Positions 44,451 through 56,852 of a stretch of DNA of 64,000 nucleotides are shown piece after piece (position 1 is the stretch's first letter; each line of letters begins with the position of its first letter). Location: contig OX421494.1 in NCBI GenBank assembly GCA_949126835.1, forward strand, positions 682,001 to 746,000, in the 5' to 3' direction. This stretch comes from Anisus vortex. Its lineage: Eukaryota > Mollusca > Gastropoda > Planorbidae. Below the pieces are notes generated by a model. That model saw nothing but the letters and a program-made list of their open reading frames with translations. It had not been told where the DNA came from and searched no databases. Position numbers and translations under genes: made by a program.

Positions 44451-45580
44451 AGATAAAAACTTCAAACCTACTTTTATACTGAAATAATGGAGGCAATTGA
44501 TAATTATATTAGAAGCCTCTAATTTTGCTTGTTGCAGTCAGGGCTAAGGGTCACTTGACATCAGGTTTCCACAATAATATTCAGAATTGTTCTTTCAACT
44601 ACTTTCATTCAACAATGATAGATGAAAAAACTTCAGTTGTTAAATAAACAATTTTATTTAAATCGTAGACTAACAAACAATGTAAGTCAAATAGTATTTA
44701 CAAAAAGATTGGTGATAAAAACTGGGGTTTGATAAAATATGTACAATTAACAAATATAGCGAACTGCTCTCTACAAGATCTTCAACTGAACTGACAATTA
44801 TGATATGGGACTTTACGATGTAAAGTAAAAGAGAATCATGCTTTCCATGTGGTTGATAAACTCAGTCGTATTTCAACTACACCATACCATTTAATTAAAA
44901 ATCTTAATATCTTTAAAATCTAATACGTAATATGAAGGGTCAAAATACTATAGGGTCATTTTTTTTATAACTCAAATTCATAACAATATCAATCAAAAAA
45001 TATTACTTGTAATATAATTGGAAAATAAAAAGCTGAACACCATAAAAACTACTTCTATTTGTGGGATATAATAAATACCTTCAATATTAATTGTGGAGTC
45101 ATTTGTTTAAGAATATACAAATAACTGCTTCTTGACAAATAAAAAGTTTGAGAAATGGGAGGTAATTATATACCATTAATTTATTAACTGATTACCAATA
45201 AAAAAGCAATGTTTGAATGAATTATCACCATTGAATGATCACACCAGCTGTACAAGGAGATGGATGTATCCCTGGGTTTTCTTCACTCTATTTAAAGGTT
45301 TTATTATCCCCATTAAAAATTGGGTGTGTCTCCAAGATCATTATGTATACCGTACTTGTATACAGTTCAGTGCTCTTGCTGCTATTTCTAGTTTATAAAG
45401 TTTGTGAATGGATGAACAGGTTTTTTTTCTAGTTCATATTTAAACTATCGTAATGGATTAGTAGCAAGAGTTTTAGAGTTTTAGCTTTACCTAGAGCCTC
45501 GCCCCCCCCCCTAAAAAAAAAAGATAAAGAGGAGGGTATCTATCCACCCTAATCAAACCCACAATTCCCAAAGATCAAAC
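44451..45580. other. Intergenic DNA, no gene seen
   Basis: AT-rich; short open frames around 45213-45432 have no recognisable domain. A poly-C/poly-A patch lies at 45500. Confidence 0.5.
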
Positions 45581-46020
45581 TTTTCTAGGCTATTTTAGAC
45601 TTTTCTAGACTATTATAGACTTTTCTAGACTATTTTAAACTTATCTAGGCTATTTTAGACTTTTCTAGACTATTTTAGACTTTTCTAGGCTATTTTAGAC
45701 TTTTCTAGGCTATTTTAAACTTTTCTAGGCTATTTTAAACTTTTCTAGGCTATTTTAAACTTTTCTAGGCTATTTTAAACTTTTCTAGGCTATTTTAAAC
45801 TTTTCTAGGCTATCTTAAACTTTTCTAGGCTATTTTAAACTTTTCTAGGCTATTTTAAACTTTTCTAGGCTATTTTAAACTTTTCTAGGCTATTTTAAAC
45901 TTTTCTAGGCTATTTTAAACTTTTCTAGGCTATCTTAAACTTTTCTAGGCTATTTTAAACTTTTCTAGGCTATTTTAAACTTTTCTAGGCTATTTTAAAC
46001 TTTTCTAGGCTATTTTAGAG
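45581..46020. repeat. 20-bp minisatellite, about 22 copies
   Basis: Unit TATTTTAAACTTTTCTAGGC. The left-hand copies are more varied (AGAC/AAAC, GACT/GGCT) and the right-hand ones nearly identical. Confidence 0.95.
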
Positions 46021-46235
46021 GTTTAAAGTTAATTGGTTGTGTTTTTTTTTTAAGATTGAATAGACATTTATTGTTGCCCATGGAATGAATAGCATTGTAA
46101 CGGGTTCAGTGTAAGGCTTTCATTGTAATAGTCAAAAAACTACATGATGAATAGACTAGAACTTAAGTCTTATACAAACTCATACAACACACTTACATTG
46201 ACGGGTGAAGAACATATAGACAAAATTAAATAATA

Positions 46236-46571
46236 TACTGATTCATCATCATCATTCCCTTGACCGCTGTGGTCGTTGGGTTGGAAGCGAATGGACACTT
46301 CAGCAGTCAACTTTCTCCACTTTTGCCTGTCTTGAGCGGTTGTCAATAGTTGAGTCAACTGCAGCCCTGTCCAATATTTTATGTTGTCGAACCCGCATCT
46401 TCGCTGACGTCCACCTTCTACAGTGCCTTGGAGGATTATTTTTGGCAGGTTATTATGCCGCAACACATGACCGAACCATGTCAGTTTGCGCCGTTTGATT
46501 ATTGTCATAATGTTTTCTTGAGGGCCTGCAATTGAGGATATTCGGTCCCAAACATACTCATTAATGCCCAA
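46236..46571 (-). pseudogene. C-terminal LINE reverse-transcriptase fragment
   Basis: The minus translation contains RRKLTWFGHVLRHNNLPKII, LQGTVEGGRQRR, NIKYWTGLQLTQLLTTAQDR and QKWRKLTAEV, the familiar C-terminal end of many animal LINE ORF2 proteins. It ends in a (GAT)n-like 3' tail near 46236. It is 5'-truncated and not functional. Confidence 0.8.
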
Positions 46572-46855
46572 ACATACTCATTAATGCCCAAACATACTCA
46601 TTAATTGTTGCCTTCAATAATTGTTGCCTTCAATAATTGTTGCCTTCAATAATTGTTGCCTTCAATAATTGTTGCCTTCAATAATTGTTGCCTTCAATAA
46701 TTGTTGCCTTCAATAATTGTTGCCTTCAATAATTGTTGCCTTCAATAATTGTTGCCTTCAATAATTGTTGCCTTCAATAATTGTTGCCTTCAATAATTGT
46801 TGCCTTCAATAATTGTTGCCTTCAATAATTGTTGCCTTCAATAATTGTTGCCTAT
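46556..46855. repeat. 16-bp minisatellite, about 16 copies, with a 20-bp triplication
   Basis: AATAATTGTTGCCTTC repeats almost perfectly from 46603. Just before it ACATACTCATTAATGCCCAA occurs three times (46553-46605), at the 5' edge of the LINE fragment. Confidence 0.94.
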
Positions 46856-46939
46856 CTACAAGTTTTAGCTTGTCTAATAAATATAAGGTCAAATTTTTTT
46901 TCACTTTTACCAATCATTAAAGAAGCTTGTGGGATTTTG

Positions 46940-47525
46940 TATGGTCAGTAACAGGAAGATTTTATGAAGTTCATGATTAATGTAATTCAAGATTAGTAAC
47001 AGGAAGATTTTATGAAGTTCATGATTAAAGTAATTCAAGGTTAGTAACAGGAAGATTCTATGAAGTTCATGATTAAAGTAATTCAAGGTTAGTAACAGGA
47101 AGATTTTATGAAGTTCATGATTAAAGTAATTCAAGGTTAGTAACAGGAAGATTTTATGAAGTTCATGATTAAAGTAATTCAAGATTAGTAACAGGAAGAT
47201 TTTATGAAGTTCATGATTAAAGTAATTCAAGATTAGTAACAGGAAGATTTTATGAAGTTCATGATTAAAGTAATTCAAGGTTAGTAACAGGAAGATTTTA
47301 TGAAGTTCATGATTAAAGTAATTCAAGATTAGTAACAGGAAGATTTTATGAAGTTCATGATTAAAGTAATTCAAGATTAGTAACAGGAAGACTTTATGAA
47401 GTTCATTATTAAAGTAATTCAAGATTAGTAACAGGAAGATTTTATGAAGTTCATGATTAAAGTAATTCAAGGTTAGTAACAGGAAGATTTTATGAAGTTC
47501 ATGATTAAAGTAATTCAAGGTTACA
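46940..47525. repeat. 48-bp minisatellite, about 12 copies
   Basis: Unit with AGTAACAGGAAGATTTTATG, AAGTTCATGATTAAAG and TAATTCAAG(A/G)TT. Open on minus because 48 is a multiple of three. Confidence 0.95.
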
Positions 47526-47720
47526 GGTAGGCCTGATGTTGAAGTGTTGACCACTCCGCCCCTCTGGGTAGTTGACCGGCAGAAATCACTACCAGTTTCT
47601 TTTGGATTGCAGAACAACTCCGCACTCTACATTTGGCGCCACCCCATACCGCTGCACTTCTAGGTAGAAACTTAAAGAGTAAAATAAAGCTTCCTCATAT
47701 CTGTATTAAAGTCTTCATGG
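47526..47720. other. Unassigned spacer between two arrays
   Basis: A moderately GC-rich patch (ATTTGGCGCCACCCCATACC region) with no recognised domain or repeat. Confidence 0.3.
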
Positions 47721-47721
47721 A

Positions 47722-50651
47722 CAATCTCCCCAGTACATGAGATCCATGGTCAATCTCCCCAGTACATGAGATTCATGGTCAATCTCCCCAGTACATGAGA
47801 TCCATGGTCAATCTCCCCAGTACATGAGATCCATGGTCAATCTCCCCAGTACATGAGATCCATGGTCAATCTCCCCAGTACATGAGATTCATGGTCAATC
47901 TCCCCAGTACATGAGATCCATGGTCAATCTCCCCAGTACATGAGATCCATGGTCAATCTCCCCAGTACATGAGATCCATGGTCAATCTCCCCAGTACATG
48001 AGATCCATGGTCAATCTCCCCAGTACATGAGATCCATGGTCAATCTCCCCAGTACATGAGATCCATGGTCAATCTCCCCAGTACATGAGATCCATGGTCA
48101 ATCTCCCCAGTACATGAGATCCATGGTCAATCTCCCCAGTACATGAGATCCATGGTGAATCTCCCCAGTACATGAGATCCATGGTCAATCTCCCCAGTAC
48201 ATGAGATCCATGGTCAATCTCCCCAGTACATGAGATCCATGGTCAATCTCCCCAGTACATGAGATCCATGGTGAATCTCCCCAGTACATGAGATCCATGG
48301 TCAATCTCCCCAGTACATGAGATCCATGGTCAATCTCCCCAGTACATGAGATCCATGGTCAATCTCCCCAGTACATGAGATTCATGGTCAATCTCCCCAG
48401 TACATGAGATCCATGGTCAATCTCCCCAGTACATGAGATTCATGGTCAATCTCCCCAGTACATGAGATCCATGGTCAATCTCCCCAGTACATGAGATCCA
48501 TGGTCAATCTCCCCAGTACATGAGATCCATGGTCAATCTCCCCAGTACATGAGATCCAGGGTCAATCTCCCCAGTACATGAGATCCATGGTCAATCTCCC
48601 CAGTACATGAGATCCATGGTCAATCTCCCCAGTACATGAGATCCATGGTCAATCTCCCCAGTACATGAGATCCATGGTCAATCTCCCCAGTACATGAGAT
48701 CCATGGTCAATCTCCCCAGTACATGAGATCCATGGTCAATCTCCCCAGTACATGAGATCCATGGTCAATCTCCCCAGTACATGAGATCCATGGTCAATCT
48801 CCCCAGTACATGAGATCCATGGTCAATCTCCCCAGTACATGAGATCCATGGTCAATCTCCCCAGTACATGAGATCCATGGTCAATCTCCCCAGTACATGA
48901 GATCCATGGTCAATCTCCCCAGTACATGAGATCCATGGTCAATCTCCCCAGTACATGAGATCCATGGTCAATCTCCCCAGTACATGAGATCCATGGTCAA
49001 TCTCCCCAGTACATGAGATCCATGGTCAATCTCCCCAGTACATGAGATCCATGGTCAATCTCCCCAGTACATGAGATCCATGGTCAATCTCCCCAGTACA
49101 TGAGATCCATGGTCAATCTCCCCAGTACATGAGATCCATGGTCAATCTCCCCAGTACATGAGATCCATGGTCGATCTCCCCAGTACATGAGATCCATGGT
49201 CAATCTCCCCAGTACATGAGATCCATGGTCGATCTCCCCAGTACATGAGATCAATGGTCAATCTCCCCAGTACATGAGATCCATGGTCGATCTCCCCAGT
49301 ACATGAGATCCATGGTCAATCTCCCCAGTACATGAGATCCATGGTCAATCTCCCCAGTACATGAGATCCATGGTCAATCTCCCCAGTACATGAGATCCAT
49401 GGTCAATCTCCCCAGTACATGAGATCCATGGTCAATCTCCCCAGTACATGAGATCCATGGTCAATCTCCCCAGTACATGAGATCCATGGTCTATCTCCCC
49501 AGTACATGAGATCCATGGTCAATCTCCCCAGTACATGAGATCCATGGTCAATCTCCCCAGTACATGAGATCCATGGTCAATCTCCCCAGTACATGAGATC
49601 CAAGGTCAATCTCCCCAGTACATGAGATCCATGGTCAATCTCCCCAGTACATGAGATCCATGGTCAATCTCCCCAGTACATGAGATCCATGGTCAATCTC
49701 CCCAGTACATGAGATCCATGGTCAATCTCCCCAGTACATGAGATCCATGGTCAATCTCCCCAGTACATGAGATCCATGGTCAATCTCCCCAGTACATGAG
49801 ATCCATGGTCGATCTCCCCAGTACATGAGATCCATGGTCAATCTCCCCAGTACATGAGATCCATGGTCGATCTCCCCAGTACATGAGATCCATGGTCAAT
49901 CTCCCCAGTACATGAGATCCATGGTCAATCTCCCCAGTACATGAGATCCATGGTCAATCTCCCCAGTACATGAGATCCATGGTCAATCTCCCCAGTACAT
50001 GAGATCCATGGTCAATCTCCCCAGTACATGAGATCCATGGTCAATCTCCCCAGTACATGAGATCCATGGTCAATCTCCCCAGTACATGAGATCCATGGTC
50101 AATCTCCCCAGTACATGAGATCCATGGTCAATCTCCCCAGTACATGAGATCCATGGTCAATCTCCCCAGTACATGAGATCCATGGTCAATCTCCCCAGTA
50201 CATGAGATCCATGGTCAATCTCCCAGTACATGAGATCCATGGTCAATCTCCCCAGTACATGAGATCCATGGTCAATCTCCCCAGTACATGAGATCCATGG
50301 TCAATCTCCCCAGTACATGAGATCCATGGTCGATCTCCCCAGTACATGAGATCCATGGTCGATCTCCCCAGTACATGAGATCCATGGTCAATCTCCCCAG
50401 TACATGAGATTCATGGTCGATCTCCCCAGTACATGAGATCCATGGTCAATCTCCCCAGTACATGAGATCCATGGTCAATCTCCCCAGTACATGAGATCCA
50501 TGGTCAATCTCCCCAGTACATGAGATCCATGGTCAATCTCCCCAGTACATGAGATCCATGGTCAATCTCCCCAGTACATGAGATCCATGGTCAATCTCCC
50601 CAGTACATGAGATCCATGGTCAATCTCCCCAGTACATGAGATTCATGGTCG
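47722..50651. repeat. 29-bp minisatellite, about 100 copies
   Basis: Unit TCTCCCCAGTACATGAGATC plus CATGGTCAA. Rare variants (GGTCGATC, GATTCATGG, GGTGAATC, one single-base deletion at ~50221) are the only differences. It is the largest array by copy number here, and its period is not a multiple of three. Confidence 0.97.
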
Positions 50652-50935
50652 AGATACAAACATCAGAGTAAAGAGCACTGCGTTCAAACCAAATCCATCT
50701 ACAGCTCAAGGTCCCAAGCGTAAAAAGAGAAAGATTTGCAGCTCGCTCCTACAGCGTCGTAGCACCTCCTGTGGTGCTGAACACAATTAAACAAGCCGAC
50801 AATATTGACATTTTTAAAACAAAATTAAAAACACACTTTTTCTATTTATTTTGATAACATATGGTAAATCAATGTGAAGCGCATTCGAAAACTTTGTTAT
50901 GAATAGCGCTATAGAAATGTGTCATTTGTTTGTTG
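50652..50935 (+). pseudogene. 3' end of a CR1/L2-type LINE
   Basis: About 50736-50854 translates to FAARSYSVVAPPVVLNTIKQ, ADNIDIFKTKLKTHFFYLF, then TGA. This matches the RT C-terminus form (FSVAAPxLWNSLP...FKxxLKTHLF) of CR1-like LINEs, with decay at the LWNSLP core. The 3' region ends GCGCTATAGAAATGTG. The rest of the element is missing; the 29-bp array is its left neighbour. Confidence 0.7.
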
Positions 50936-51697
50936 TCTATTCCTACGGGGGGACTGATGATGTCATGAGAAGCCCTGACGCTTCTGAAAAACAAAACAAA
51001 ATGAAGGTGTATGCGGATCAGAAATCAAATGCACATCCGTCAAGAATAAAAGAAGGAGACCTCCTCCCCCCCCCCCCCCCCGCCCCTCCGTGTTGGTGAA
51101 GAACACTGATAGTAAAAAGATCACTCCACTGATTGTCACTAGACTCTAATATGAAAGAATCAATGATACATTTGATAACCGCCCAAAATGGGGAATCGAC
51201 AAACCATCATAAGAAACAGCAGTTTCCTTTTTAAAGAAGAATTCTGCATTCCCCACAAAGCATTAATTACAAAGGCGTTCCGAACGCTGAAGTTGGGACA
51301 TTGCTATCCGATAAGAAGAATGTAACCGGAGACAATATCCCACGTGAATCCCACACAACTGTTTCCACGTCACCGAGAAAGTCCGGCAGACGTCACATTA
51401 ACTCATGATAAACTAATTCATTTTGTTTTGTTTCGTTGAGCAAGTGTTATTGTTTTAGAAAATTTTAATCTTTTTAATTCTTAACGTTTGTTGTTGAACG
51501 AATCGAGAAAAGGGGGGAGGGGGGATGTAGTGTGTCAGTTTGTGTTCGTGACGTCGTCATTTCGTGTGTACTGTTTGACCTTTTGAACCCTGTGACCAGG
51601 TGATCACGAGGTGCCAAAGGCCAGACAATCTCGGTCATCCCAGCGTGTCTTTTTTTATTTAAAATCATATAGAGATCTACTAGACACCCCAGTACTG
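50936..51697. other. Intergenic DNA, no gene recognised
   Basis: Contains C-tracts at 51065-51085 and a G-rich patch at 51510. Short open frames on either strand lack domains. Confidence 0.45.
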
Positions 51698-51868
51698 CAG
51701 TAACGTAGCTAGGGGAGGTGGGCGGGGGGGGGGGTCCAAATTTGAAAGTCCCCCCGGGCCCCTACTTGAAGGGGGCCCTCAAAGGCGTGTCCAAAAAAAA
51801 TATTTCAGGGTCCCCTAAAGAAGTCAAGCCCCCCCCCCCGGGCCCCCAAATCCCTAGTTACGCCACTG
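51698..51868. mobile_element. hAT-type MITE with G/C tracts
   Basis: Termini CAGTAACGTAGCTAGGG and CCCTAGTTACGCCACTG are inverted repeats (14 of 17). The target duplication is CAGTACTG (51690-51697) and CAGTACTT (51869-51876). The CAGTGGCGTARCTAGG-type end is widespread in animal genomes. Confidence 0.82.
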
Positions 51869-51894
51869 CAGTACTTTAGACACAAGTTGCATAT

Positions 51895-51900
51895 TTTATT
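51895..51900 (-). promoter_or_regulatory. Polyadenylation signal of the S1-like gene
   Basis: AATAAA on the minus strand, 114 nt after the stop codon at 52014. Confidence 0.6.
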
Positions 51901-52013
51901 ATTTAGATCTAGTTATTATACTGATAGTTATGATGCTATAAATAGTCTATATTTTAAAAGTTTTTTGATTGCTCTATCTTTGGGTCAATCCTCTCAGCAC
52001 ACTGTTGTTGACG

Positions 52014-53389
52014 TCATTCAACATAGCTAGCGCCACTGAAGTTGAGTGTCGAGTTAAAGCTTCCACTGTGTACAAGTTGATACATCCAGCCACTCCCATA
52101 GCCAATGAACGATGTGTACCCCACACAGTAAACTAAGGCCCCGCTACTCCCTGGACACGTGCTGGTGGTGTAGGTGAACCTTTTATAAATGTTGCCCTGA
52201 CCCTGTTGAAATTGATCCTGCCACTGACCAATGCTGATTTGTTTACAACAGCCGTGAGGGTGTGACACTATAAAGGTCAGTTTATCCTCATCTCTAGAAG
52301 AATGATATTTATCGTAGACTTTCTTCCTGTCATTGTGACAGTGGATGAAGATTTTCTTCAGTCTATCTCCGATAGTTCTGTCACACGTGACATATTTTAA
52401 CTTGCACCAGTCCCTGTCAACGTCTGCAGCGTCCAAGCTGACCGTGTCCAGGATGACCACTGGGCTGTCTGCCTTGTCGTAGAACAGTCTCAGTGACATG
52501 TGCTTCGCCTCGACGTCATCAAACACAACATGAGCTGCCGTGTACACGGCTATCTCCCACCACACAGTGCTGGGCGAGGCTGATATTTGACATTGTGTAC
52601 ACCAGCAGGTCAAGTAGTTCTGCTCATGCGTGCCGCCATAGAGTTTATCGCTGTATCCGTCCGTATACTTGCTGACGTCACTCACCATTCCACTTCCGGT
52701 CCTGAAGCTTATACTTCCTCTCATGTTGTAAAAAGGGTAGGGTACTTGTGTGCCTGGCCAAAACTCTGGTCTGTCCGGACTGGTCATCTTAACATCCACT
52801 CTTACCGTCAGGTCAGCCAGTGACATGATCAGTTTATACAGTTGAATGTCACGATGACACGCCGGCAGGTGATTTAAAGTAAGTTGGTGGACTGGAATGA
52901 ACTGAGTGTGACCTGGATTCTTTGTGCAGTCTATTAGATGTTTGTGTAAGTCTGCTTCTCCACCAACAGACATCTGAGTTTCGTGGTCACCTGCACATGG
53001 ACACAGAAATAAACAGTTACATAATATATTTAAAATTAAAATCATAAGAAAATATAAAACAACACAAAGTTTAAAACAAAGTATTTACCAAAAAGATGAT
53101 TCGCTTTACAGGTTGACTGCTGGCTATTAATAGGCTCAATGACGTCATCTGAACAATTTAAAAATAGCTAATCAAAATCGTGATTTTTTAAACAATATAG
53201 ATCTAGTCTAGATTGTAACATTCAAGTTATCTATTACAATGTTAAGACTATAAAACCAATTTTTAAAGATTTTTTTATGAACAACATAACACTAATACAC
53301 ACACACACACAAAATTCAGACTGACCTATATATTTGACTTGTAAATCTTGTTTAGAGATTTTTTTAAGTGAGTCCAAGCTAGAGGTTTC
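52014..53389 (-). CDS. S1/PA-clan trypsin-like protein, last three exons (5' incomplete)
   Basis: Exons, 5' to 3': 53389-53326, 53148-53089 and 52990-52014, all GT-AG with matching phases. They give about 365 residues, mostly from the 325-codon last exon. In that exon (D of GDHETQ as residue 1) VYTAAHVV holds a catalytic-type His at ~153. Asp191/193 lie in VDRDWCKL, and CPGSSGALVYC places Ser282 in a GxSG nucleophile motif, like GDSGG but GSSGA. About twelve cysteines suggest a secreted, disulfide-rich protein. The upstream exons encode ETSSLDSLKKISKQDLQVKY and DVIEPINSQQSTCKANHLF. I do not find a signal-peptide exon; the start lies above 53390. Enzymatic activity is inferred from motifs only, and inactive homologues are common in the S1 fold. 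No gene name is assigned. Confidence 0.8.
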
Positions 53390-54500
53390 CTGTCGAAATA
53401 TATTTAGGATATGACGTCATTAGTAAGTGGGCTCAATTTTTTTTTTACACTATTCTGTTTTAAATTAGTTTTTAAAAAAATGTTATGAAAGGCGAGGGGC
53501 AGAGGAAAAGAAGACTGCGCCATTGTCACTTGAGGATGGAAGGATGTCATACAATGTTTCCTACATTTGCCTAATTCTATGTAGGCCTAGCCTACACATC
53601 AACGTAAAGAGAGCGGAAGAGATCGATAGAAAAAGAAAGAGAAAGAAATAAAGTAAGATCGAGCATCAAAGAGAGAAAGAGAGATAAAGAGAGTGTGTAT
53701 AGAGCGTTCTCAGTAGGCGGAGCTTAAGTTTTTTTGTGTAAATTTAGTGACGTATTTGTGTAAATATAGAACCCACTTGAGGTACAAACATAACGTGGTG
53801 AAAGTAAAGTACTTCTTTATCATGCAAAATTCACATCTGAATATTGGCTATCCTACTAAAAAATAAGGAGGTAAATAGTAGTACTGTAGATTAATTGATT
53901 AATGTGATTAGGCTAGGGCCGGCTAGACCTATTTACACTTTCAATTTCACTTTATAGGCCTACACTTTTAATGTTTCGTAGGCTCGGCTACGATGTCAAG
54001 CGATATTGTTGGTGAATAGGCTATCTAGTCAAGTAACTATTAGGCTCACATCGTCTATGATCTATGTCTATGATAATAATAAAATAGCCTATTTTATTTA
54101 ACAGACATAATACAGCTTAAATCTTAATAAGACTTAAAACACAAAACATCATTTAAAAAAAGCTCGAGCCTATAAGAAACTTTATTAATACAGCGGCCAT
54201 ATTTAATTGAACACCATTACTCAAAGTAAACACAAATCACGTGCTTTTTTGTCACGGGATTGCAAACGCCCTATTAGAGAATAAAATTATTTGAAAAGAG
54301 AAAAAGGAAGCGAAAAAAAACAAAAACGAATAATTATAGAAAGGAAGAAGAAAAAAAAAGAGAGAAAGAACGCAAGAAAGAGGTTAAGAAATAGATTTAA
54401 AAAAAAAGCAAGGAAGAGAGAGAGAGAAAAGATTGAGTTCAAGTTTATTTTAACAGACTGTTTACATTCATTTGATTTTGTGTCAATGATCTTGAAATAT
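53390..54500. other. Intergenic or upstream region with purine-rich stretch
   Basis: Should contain the missing 5' exon(s) and promoter of the S1-like gene if they are near, but I could not place them. AGAGAGAAAGA-rich stretches at 53620-53700 and 54285-54435 are simple sequence. Confidence 0.4.
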
Positions 54501-54510
54501 TGATTGCCAT

Positions 54511-55040
54511 TGTTCTACTCAATGTTCTACTCAATGTTTTACTCAATGTTCAACTCAATGTTTTACTCAATGTTCTACTCAATGTTTTACTCAATGTTCT
54601 ACTCAATGTTCTACTCAATGTTTTACTCAATGTTCTACTCAATGTTCTACTCAATGTTTTACTCAATGTTCTACTCAATGTTTTACTCAATGTTCTAATC
54701 AATGTTCTACTCAATGCTCTACTCAATGTTCTACTCAATGTTTTACTCAATGCTCTACTCAATGTTTTACTCAATGTTCTACTCAATGTTCTACTCAATG
54801 TTTTACTCAATATTTTACTAAAGGTTCTAATCAATGTTTTACTAAATGTTTTACTCAATGTTGTACTCAATGTTGTACTCAATGTTCTACTCAATGTTCT
54901 ACTCAATGTTCTACTCAATGTTTTACTCAATGTTTTACTCAATGTTCTACTCAATGTTCTACTCAATGTTCTACTCAATGTTCTACTCAATGTTTTACTC
55001 AATGATCTACTCAATGTTCTACTCAATGCTTTACTGGTTG
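54511..55040. repeat. 12-bp minisatellite ACTCAATGTTCT / ACTCAATGTTTT, about 44 copies
   Basis: The two variants alternate irregularly. Being a multiple of three and stop-free, it opens three frames (MFYS, NVLL and TLSR peptide repeats); none is a gene. Confidence 0.95.
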
Positions 55041-55129
55041 ATTTATTTACTGAATGAAAACAGAAGACAGAACTATTACCTTTTCTTCATTCACATTATG
55101 TATAAAAAAAAGATCAGATGTATCATGTA

Positions 55130-55541
55130 CCGTATATACTCGCGTATAAGTAGCACTTTTTTTTTACAGAAAATTTCGACAAAAAGTACGGGTGCGACTT
55201 ATACACCCGACACTGTTTTTGAAAAGCTCGAAAACATCACTACTCTGTCATAAAGTTTCCTACATAACCCCTATAGTTGATTGGAGTTATGTAGAATTAT
55301 TAGGATATGCCTTTATTTGATTATGTTTGCCTTATGCACAATTAAAACAATTTTTTAAGGAAAGCTTTCAAATTAGGGTGAATATTTAGTAACTTTATGT
55401 TTAAAAGGTATGCATTTTTGAAATATTAAAAGGCAGTGTAACCCGGGAAGTCGGGATGCGACTTATGCGCGGGTCAATGACGACGTATAAGCAAAGGGTG
55501 TGACTTATACACCGGTGCCACTTATACGCGAGTATATACGG
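55130..55541. mobile_element. Palindromic-end MITE (CCGTATATACTCG type)
   Basis: Ends CCGTATATACTCGCGTATAA and its reverse complement agree at 26 of 27 positions; TA flanks both sides. Sub-terminal GTGCGACTTATAC motifs recur in the interior (55190, 55460, 55500) in both orientations. TIRs of this look are common in animals; I do not assign a superfamily. Confidence 0.82.
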
Positions 55542-55855
55542 TATATATAATATAAAACAATAAAACAAAAGATGTCTACAATAAATGAAATACACAAGAC
55601 ATCAAAAATCACTGGCTTATACAAATTAACATAGACGTCAAAAAATGTATGTTCTAGATTCTAGATTAAAAAGACCTCAGCTAATATTTCTGTCAATTTT
55701 AAAATCACAAATTATAATACATGTATGTAATGTACAACATGAAATATAACTTCCAAGGACGATAACTTTAGCTTACACCACACATTTTGATATTTGGAAA
55801 TTGTATAGTCTATAGCCTAGTTACATATTGAATTCTATTACAGTCTTCATTGAAA
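55542..55855. other. Intergenic AT-rich DNA
   Basis: No coding or repeat structure recognised. Confidence 0.4.
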
Positions 55856-56852
55856 TATACGAATATTTACATAATAGTTTAATAATAGCCAACATCGTAA
55901 CGAATATTTACATAATAGCCTACATCGTAACGAATATTTACATAATAGCTTAATAATAGCCAACATCGTAACGAATATTTACATAATAGTTTAATAATAG
56001 CCTACATCGTAACGAATATTTACATAATAGTTTAATAATAGCCTACATCGTAACGAATATTTACATAATAGTTTAATAATAGCCTACATCGTAACGAATA
56101 TTTACATAATAGCTTAATAATAGCCAACATCGTAACGAATATTTACATAATAGTTTAATAATAGCCTACATCGTAACGAATATTTACATAATAGTTTAAT
56201 AATAGCCTACATCGTAACGAATATTTACATAAAAGTTTAATAATAGCCTACATCGTAACGAATATTTACATAATAGTTTAATAATAGCCGACATCGTAAC
56301 GAATATTTACATAATAGCCGACATCGTAACGAATATTTACATAATAGCCGACATCGTAACGAATATTTACATAATAGCCGACATCGTAACGAATATTTAC
56401 ATAATAGCCGACATCGTAACGAATATTTACATAATAGCCGACATCGTAACGAATATTTACATAATAGCCGACATCGTAACGAATATTTACATAATAGCCG
56501 ACATGGTAACGAATATTTACATAATAGCCGACATCGTAACGAATATTTACATAATAGCCGACATCGTAACGAATATTTACATAATAGCCGACATCGTAAC
56601 GAATATTTACATAATAGCCGACATCGTAACGAATATTTACATAATAGCCGACATCGTAACGAATATTTACATAATAGCCTACATCGTAACGAATATTTAC
56701 ATAATAGTTTAATAATAGCCGACATCGTAACGAATATTTACATAATAGCCGACATCGTAACGAATATTTACATAATAGCCGACATCGTAACGAATATTTA
56801 CATAATAGCCGACATCGTAACGAATATTTACATAATAGCCGACATCGTAACT
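55856..56852. repeat. 30/44-bp minisatellite, about 30 copies
   Basis: Core unit GTAACGAATATTTACATAAT plus AGCCGACATC (30 bp). A longer form inserts GTTTAATAATAGCC. The left third is mostly the long form with CCTACATC or CCAACATC, and the right two thirds mostly the short form with CCGACATC. Confidence 0.95.

Noticed and set aside
47722..50651. CRISPR-like regular repeats
   Set aside because: There are no unique spacers; units are contiguous tandem copies and the genome is eukaryotic.
54500..55057. Overlapping open frames in three readings
   Set aside because: 12-bp repeat without stop codons; no domain and no splice context.
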